Assembly (NCBI GenBank): GCA_934216375.1
Contig: CAKQBP010000047.1
Location: forward strand, 1 to 8,717
Direction of reading: 5' to 3'
DNA: 8,717 nucleotides
Origin: an uncultured Veillonella sp.
GTDB lineage: Bacteria > Bacillota > Negativicutes > Veillonellales > Veillonellaceae
The stretch's first letter is position 1. Each line of letters begins with the position of its first letter. Shown here piece by piece: positions 4,946-8,717 of this stretch. The position numbers were made by a program, and so were the translations under genes. Below the pieces are notes generated by a model. The model was not told the origin of the DNA. It saw only the letters and a program-made list of their open reading frames with translations, and searched no databases.

Positions 4946-7900
4946 TCAAATGATGTGCCTGCTGGCTTACCTGCTTCAGCAGTAGGGTTGGGGCAAAGTG
5001 CTTCTGTTAAGGGAGATAAAGCTGTAGGTTTTGGTTATAAAGCATCTGCAGCTGGCGGAAATTCTGTCGTTATTGGTTCTAACGCTAGTGTTGATGCTAG
5101 TAGTCCACAAGGGATCGCTATTGGTGGCGGTAACCAGACTAATGAAGGTGCAAGAGTAATTGGGGAGCAAGCAATCGCCATTGGGGGAAATACATTAGCC
5201 AAAGGCCACTCTTCTATTGTTATTGGTGGCGATGATGTAGTTAAAGCTGATGGTGTAAAAGTTATTTACACTACAAGTGCTGGAGAGACTCAAATTGGGG
5301 ACTTGCGTAGTGCTGTTCAAAGTTTAACTGGCTTTGATATGAGAACCCCAATGTATACAATGGCGACGGCTGGCGAATCCGGTATCACATTAGGGATGAA
5401 AGGTCAGTCTGGTAATGTGGGAATTGCAATTGGTACTGGTGCAAATGCAAAGGATCGTTTACCGGGAACTGCTACTGGCGCTACTGGTCAAGCCAATGAT
5501 GATGTAACAAATGCTATTGCTATTGGCACAGGCGCTAGAGCGAACCGCGATAATGCTATTGCTATTGGCGGCGGTTCTAATACTGATATAGGTGGTACAA
5601 AACAATCTAGCTATACATTGCCGAATGGCACTGTTGCTTCTTGGGCTGGTGGCGATAAAACATTACCAGGTGACATCGTATCCTTTGGTTCTGCAGGTTA
5701 TGAACGTCAATTAAAACATGTGGCTCCTGGTGAAGTAAGTGCAACTTCTACAGATGCAATTAATGGTTCTCAGCTTAGTGCTCTCGTAGACCAAGTTACT
5801 TATAAATACATATCTATAAAATCAACTGATGCTGGTAATAAAGATAATACTGGTGCTACAGCACCTAATTCTATCGCTATTGGTCCAAATGTCGTAACAG
5901 ACGCATCTGCAAGCCGTTCTGTAGCTGTTGGTGATGGAGCTAGTGGTAAAGTAGTAGATGGTGTAGCTATTGGCTCAAAATCTACAGCTGATATTGCTTC
6001 AGGTGTAGCGGGCTATAATATTAATGCTAGTCGTACAGATACATATGCTGGTTTGAGTGGTGCTACATTAACATCTAAATTAGGTGGTGTAGCTGTTGGT
6101 ACAACAAACCAAACACGTCAAATTAACTATGTTGCTGCAGGTACTGCTGATACAGACGCAGTAAACGTGGCACAGTTAAAGAGTGTTAATCTAGCTTTTA
6201 CAGGTGATACTGGTACAGGCGATGTGAACCTTGCTAATAGTAAATTGGCTGTAAATGGTGATAATACATACATCAGCACTACAGCTAATGGTAAGAAAAT
6301 TACAGTTTCTGGTAAAAAGCAAGATATTACTGTAGCAAATGGTAGCGCTACAGCAATTGCTGGTATGGCGGATTCTGCTAACGTAGCTAATGCTATTAAT
6401 CAAGCAATCAACCAAAATAAATACGGCTGGAACCTTTCTGCTAATGGCGAAGCTACACCAGTAGCCGTTGAAAAAGGAAATACAGTAGATTTTTCTGGTG
6501 ACGATAATGTTACGGTTGCTAGAAATGATAAGAAAATCTCTGTAGCCTTGAAAAAAGATCTTTCTAAATTAAACAGTGCATCTTTCAATAATGCTGGCGG
6601 TAATGAAACTGTAAAAATTGATGGTGACAAAGGTATTAATGCTGGGAATTTGAAAGTTACGAATGTAGCAGATGGTATCGCTGATAAAGATGCTGTTAAT
6701 GTATCTCAATTGAAAAAAGTTGACGATAAAGCTGAAGCTAACAAAACTGCTATTGATACAAATAAAACTGCAATCGCTAAAAATGCAGGTGATATTGCAA
6801 CAAACAAGGCTGACATTGCAACTAATAAAGACAACATTGCGACGAATAAACAAAAAATAGCCGACAATAAAACTGCAATAGATAAAAATATTGGCGACAT
6901 TGCTACAAACAAAACAGATATTGCTACCAATAAGGACAATATTGCTGCGAACAAGCAAAAAATTACTGACAATAAAACTGCAATTGATAAAAATGTAGGT
7001 GATATTGCAACAAATAAAGCTAATATTGCTCAAAATACTACCGCTATCGCTCGTAAGATTTCTTTAGGTGGTAACTCTGGTTCGACTGATGAAAAATCCT
7101 TGAGTACAGGTGATGTGAAATTCAATGTTAAAGGTGAGAACGGTCTTACTACTGTTGCTAATGGCGACGATGTGACTGTTAAACTTGATGACACGACTAA
7201 AGGCAAAATCGATAATGCAGCTGATCGAGACTTGAGCAATTTGACACCTGACGGTAAGCAACAGGTTAAGGATTTAGCAGCATGGAACGTAGTCGCTAAT
7301 AATGAAACGGCTGAAAAGGTTGAAGGTGGCAACACTGTTAAGTTTATCGATGGTGATAACATTTCCATCACTCAAAATGGAAAAGACTTCACCGTTTCTA
7401 CTAAGAAAGATGTAACTTTTGATACAGTAACAGCTACACAAACAATTACAGCGCCAAAAGTAAAAGCGACAACTGGGGTTGAAACACCTCAAGTAACTGG
7501 CTTGACTAACACTGCTTGGGTTCCAGGTCAAACACAACCTGTATCTGGCCGTGGAGCTACAGAAGACCAATTGAAGAAAGTTGATGATCAAGTAGCAGAA
7601 AATAAAGCAAATATCGCAGATAATACAGATAAGATTGGTAAAAATGCTGATGCTATTGCAGATAACAAGCAAAAAATAGCTGACAATAAAACTGCAATTG
7701 ATAAAAATGCGGACGATATTGCGACAAACAAAACGGATATTGCTACTAATAAGGACAATATTGCTGCGAACAAGCAAAAAATTACTGACAATAAAACTGC
7801 AATTGATAAAAATGTAGGTGATATTGCAACAAATAAAGCTAATATTGCTCAAAATACTACCGCTATCGCTCGTAAGATTTCTTTAGGTGGTAACTCTGGT

Positions 7901-8717
7901 TCGACTGATGAAAAATCGTTGAGCACAGGTGATGTGAAATTCAATGTGAAAGGTGAAAATGGTCTTACGACTGTTGCTAATGGCGACGATGTGACAGTTA
8001 AACTCGATGATACGACTAAAGGCAAAATCGATAATGCAGCTGATCGAGACTTGAGCAATTTGACTCCTGACGGTAAGCAACAAGTTAAGGATTTAGCAGC
8101 TTGGAATGTAGTCGCTAATAATGAGACTGCTGAAAAGGTTGAAGGTGGTAACACTGTTAAATTCATCGATGGAGATAATATTTCCATTACTCAAAATGGT
8201 AAAGACTTTACCATTTCCACTAAAAAAGATGTAACTTTCGATACGGTAACAGCTACTCAAACTATTACAGCGCCAAAAGTGAAAGCGACAACTGGGGTCG
8301 AAACACCTCAAGTAACAGGATTGACTAACACTACATGGGTTCTAGGTCAAACACAACCTGTATCTGGTCGTGCTGCCACAGAAGATCAATTGAAACACGT
8401 TGATGATCAAGTAGCAGAAAATAAAGCCAATATTGCTGATAATACAGATAAAATTGGCAAAAATGCTGATGCTATTGTTGATAACAAGCAAAAAATAGCT
8501 GATAATAAAACTGCAATAGATAAAAATACTGGTGACATTGCAACGAATAAAGCTGATATCACAGCCAATACAGATAAAATTGGTAAAAATGCTGATGCTA
8601 TTGCAGACAACAAACAAAAAATTGCCGACAATAAAACGGCAATTGATAAAAATGCAGGCGATATTGCTACAAATAAAGGGGATATTGCTTCTAATAAAGC
8701 TAATATTGCTCAAAATA
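4793..8717 (+). CDS. Trimeric autotransporter adhesin (YadA/Hia-like), partial: C-terminus beyond the window
   Basis: This is a type Vc surface adhesin, expected to trimerise, cross the outer membrane through its own C-terminal beta-barrel and mediate attachment to host surfaces, other bacteria or matrix. It is open for 1308 codons to the window edge with no stop. In order: an extended signal peptide (ESPR, starting MNKIFKVIWS, residues 1-24) plus a hydrophobic core (about 32-43) with likely cleavage after SMA (49-51); a YadA-like head with AIAIG-type repeats (about 63-300); a neck with HVAPGEVSATSTDAINGSQL (about 308-327); a second, shorter head; a second neck (443-463, DAVNVAQL); a Trp-ring-type stalk segment around W546 (YGWNLSANG); a neck-like DAVNVSQL near 635; then heptad coils alternating with a repeated 182-residue cassette. 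The start is ATG 4793, with AGGAG (4783-4787) 5 nt upstream. Its ligand cannot be told from the sequence. The YadA anchor domain is not in view. Confidence 0.93.
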   Translation, partial: MNKIFKVIWSKSKNCYVVVSEFAKNNSGKKKIVVAAILAALAMTNASISMASNDVPAGLPASAVGLGQSASVKGDKAVGFGYKASAAGGNSVVIGSNASVDASSPQGIAIGGGNQTNEGARVIGEQAIAIGGNTLAKGHSSIVIGGDDVVKADGVKVIYTTSAGETQIGDLRSAVQSLTGFDMRTPMYTMATAGESGITLGMKGQSGNVGIAIGTGANAKDRLPGTATGATGQANDDVTNAIAIGTGARANRDNAIAIGGGSNTDIGGTKQSSYTLPNGTVASWAGGDKTLPGDIVSFGSAGYERQLKHVAPGEVSATSTDAINGSQLSALVDQVTYKYISIKSTDAGNKDNTGATAPNSIAIGPNVVTDASASRSVAVGDGASGKVVDGVAIGSKSTADIASGVAGYNINASRTDTYAGLSGATLTSKLGGVAVGTTNQTRQINYVAAGTADTDAVNVAQLKSVNLAFTGDTGTGDVNLANSKLAVNGDNTYISTTANGKKITVSGKKQDITVANGSATAIAGMADSANVANAINQAINQNKYGWNLSANGEATPVAVEKGNTVDFSGDDNVTVARNDKKISVALKKDLSKLNSASFNNAGGNETVKIDGDKGINAGNLKVTNVADGIADKDAVNVSQLKKVDDKAEANKTAIDTNKTAIAKNAGDIATNKADIATNKDNIATNKQKIADNKTAIDKNIGDIATNKTDIATNKDNIAANKQKITDNKTAIDKNVGDIATNKANIAQNTTAIARKISLGGNSGSTDEKSLSTGDVKFNVKGENGLTTVANGDDVTVKLDDTTKGKIDNAADRDLSNLTPDGKQQVKDLAAWNVVANNETAEKVEGGNTVKFIDGDNISITQNGKDFTVSTKKDVTFDTVTATQTITAPKVKATTGVETPQVTGLTNTAWVPGQTQPVSGRGATEDQLKKVDDQVAENKANIADNTDKIGKNADAIADNKQKIADNKTAIDKNADDIATNKTDIATNKDNIAANKQKITDNKTAIDKNVGDIATNKANIAQNTTAIARKISLGGNSGSTDEKSLSTGDVKFNVKGENGLTTVANGDDVTVKLDDTTKGKIDNAADRDLSNLTPDGKQQVKDLAAWNVVANNETAEKVEGGNTVKFIDGDNISITQNGKDFTISTKKDVTFDTVTATQTITAPKVKATTGVETPQVTGLTNTTWVLGQTQPVSGRAATEDQLKHVDDQVAENKANIADNTDKIGKNADAIVDNKQKIADNKTAIDKNTGDIATNKADITANTDKIGKNADAIADNKQKIADNKTAIDKNAGDIATNKGDIASNKANIAQN
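6740..7054 (+). repeat. Coiled-coil heptad array 1 (15 units)
   Basis: Residues 650-754 are 15 uninterrupted 7-residue units of the form N-K/x-x-x-I-x-x (for example NKTAIDK, NKADIAT, NKDNIAA, NKQKITD). With Ile taken as heptad position a, Asn falls at d in every unit. A higher-order period of five heptads (35 residues, 105 bp) is visible. Array 1 joins the third neck-like motif to cassette 1. Confidence 0.9.
7055..7600 (+). repeat. Stalk cassette, copy 1 (182 residues)
   Basis: Residues 755-936, from KISLGGNSGSTDEKSLSTGD to GRGATEDQLKKVDDQVAE. It contains a probable Trp-ring or GIN-like beta segment (W831 in AAWNVVANNE, then GGNTVKFIDGDNISI) and ends in a neck-like connector (TGLTNTAWVPGQ, ATEDQLKKV) that leads back into a coiled coil. 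The exact TAA domain names are assigned by resemblance. Confidence 0.85.
7601..7873 (+). repeat. Coiled-coil heptad array 2 (13 units)
   Basis: Residues 937-1027 are 13 heptads of the same I-x-x-N class, two fewer than array 1. The last 126 bp (7748-7873) are identical to the end of array 1, while the beginning differs (NTDKIGK and NADAIAD units appear). Confidence 0.9.
7874..8419 (+). repeat. Stalk cassette, copy 2 (182 residues)
   Basis: Residues 1028-1209 align with copy 1 without gaps at an offset of 819 bp (273 codons). The replacements seen are V to I in DFTVSTKK, A to T and P to L in NTAWVPGQ, and G to A and K to H in GRGATEDQLKK. Most other nucleotide differences are synonymous. Confidence 0.9.
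8420..8717 (+). repeat. Coiled-coil heptad array 3 (14 complete units, cut by the window end)
   Basis: The array starts at residue 1210. Fourteen full heptads and the Asn of a fifteenth are visible; the sequence ends at the point where arrays 1 and 2 enter their last unit, so a 15-heptad array followed by a third cassette is expected. A 6-heptad period (42 residues, 126 bp) is present: NTDKIGK-NADAI recurs at 8441 and 8567. Confidence 0.88.

Noticed and set aside
6191..8713. Several minus-strand open frames of 60-190 codons across the adhesin, rich in Ile, Phe, Cys and Ser
   Set aside because: They are antisense shadows of the repetitive adhesin codons. Their repetitiveness mirrors the heptads, they have no credible ribosome binding sites, and they overlap a clearly coding plus-strand frame.
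6740..8717. Regular short repeats that could suggest a CRISPR array
   Set aside because: The periods are multiples of 21 bp, are coding in one continuous frame, vary at third positions, and have no constant repeat with unique spacers.

Overview
The window most resembles a diderm Firmicute of the Negativicutes, probably Veillonella. This is an inference from three things: low-GC DNA with strong AGGAGG-type ribosome binding sites, a complete 5-oxoprolinase cluster in the Bacillus-like order pxpA-ycsG-pxpB-pxpC, and a large trimeric autotransporter adhesin with an extended signal peptide, which needs an outer membrane. No rRNA, tRNA, IS element or CRISPR array is visible.

Region 1 (1-196) holds the strong terminator of an off-window upstream gene. 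It is followed by a promoter (TTGCTA-18-TATAAT) that overlaps a small inverted repeat and precedes two abutting 12-bp perfect palindromes.

Region 2 (197-4206) is a four-gene plus-strand operon ending at a clear terminator. PxpA, PxpB and PxpC together form the ATP-dependent 5-oxoprolinase, which opens 5-oxo-L-proline (pyroglutamate), a damage product of glutamine and glutamate, to glutamate. The fourth gene is an integral membrane protein of the NRAMP superfamily (YcsG-like) that lacks the hallmark metal-binding motifs. It is a candidate uptake system for the pathway's substrate or a related compound. A long imperfect stem-loop lies between the transporter and pxpB, and pxpB overlaps pxpC.

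Region 3 (4131-4792) is about 660 bp of AT-rich DNA with no credible gene. It contains two candidate promoters facing the adhesin, a Crp/Fnr-like palindrome, a 17-bp palindrome next to an orphan Shine-Dalgarno-like sequence, and a short 5'-UTR hairpin.

Region 4 (4793 to the end) is the first 1308 codons of a trimeric autotransporter adhesin that runs off the window. It has an ESPR signal peptide, two YadA-like head and neck segments, a Trp-ring-type stalk segment, and then a tandem architecture. In that part, arrays of 15, 13 and at least 14 perfect 7-residue coiled-coil units (I-x-x-N-x-x-x) alternate with a 182-residue cassette present twice. Repeat identity is patchy: one 170-bp block is identical between units, while the rest differs mostly at synonymous sites. 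The C-terminal membrane anchor lies outside the window.
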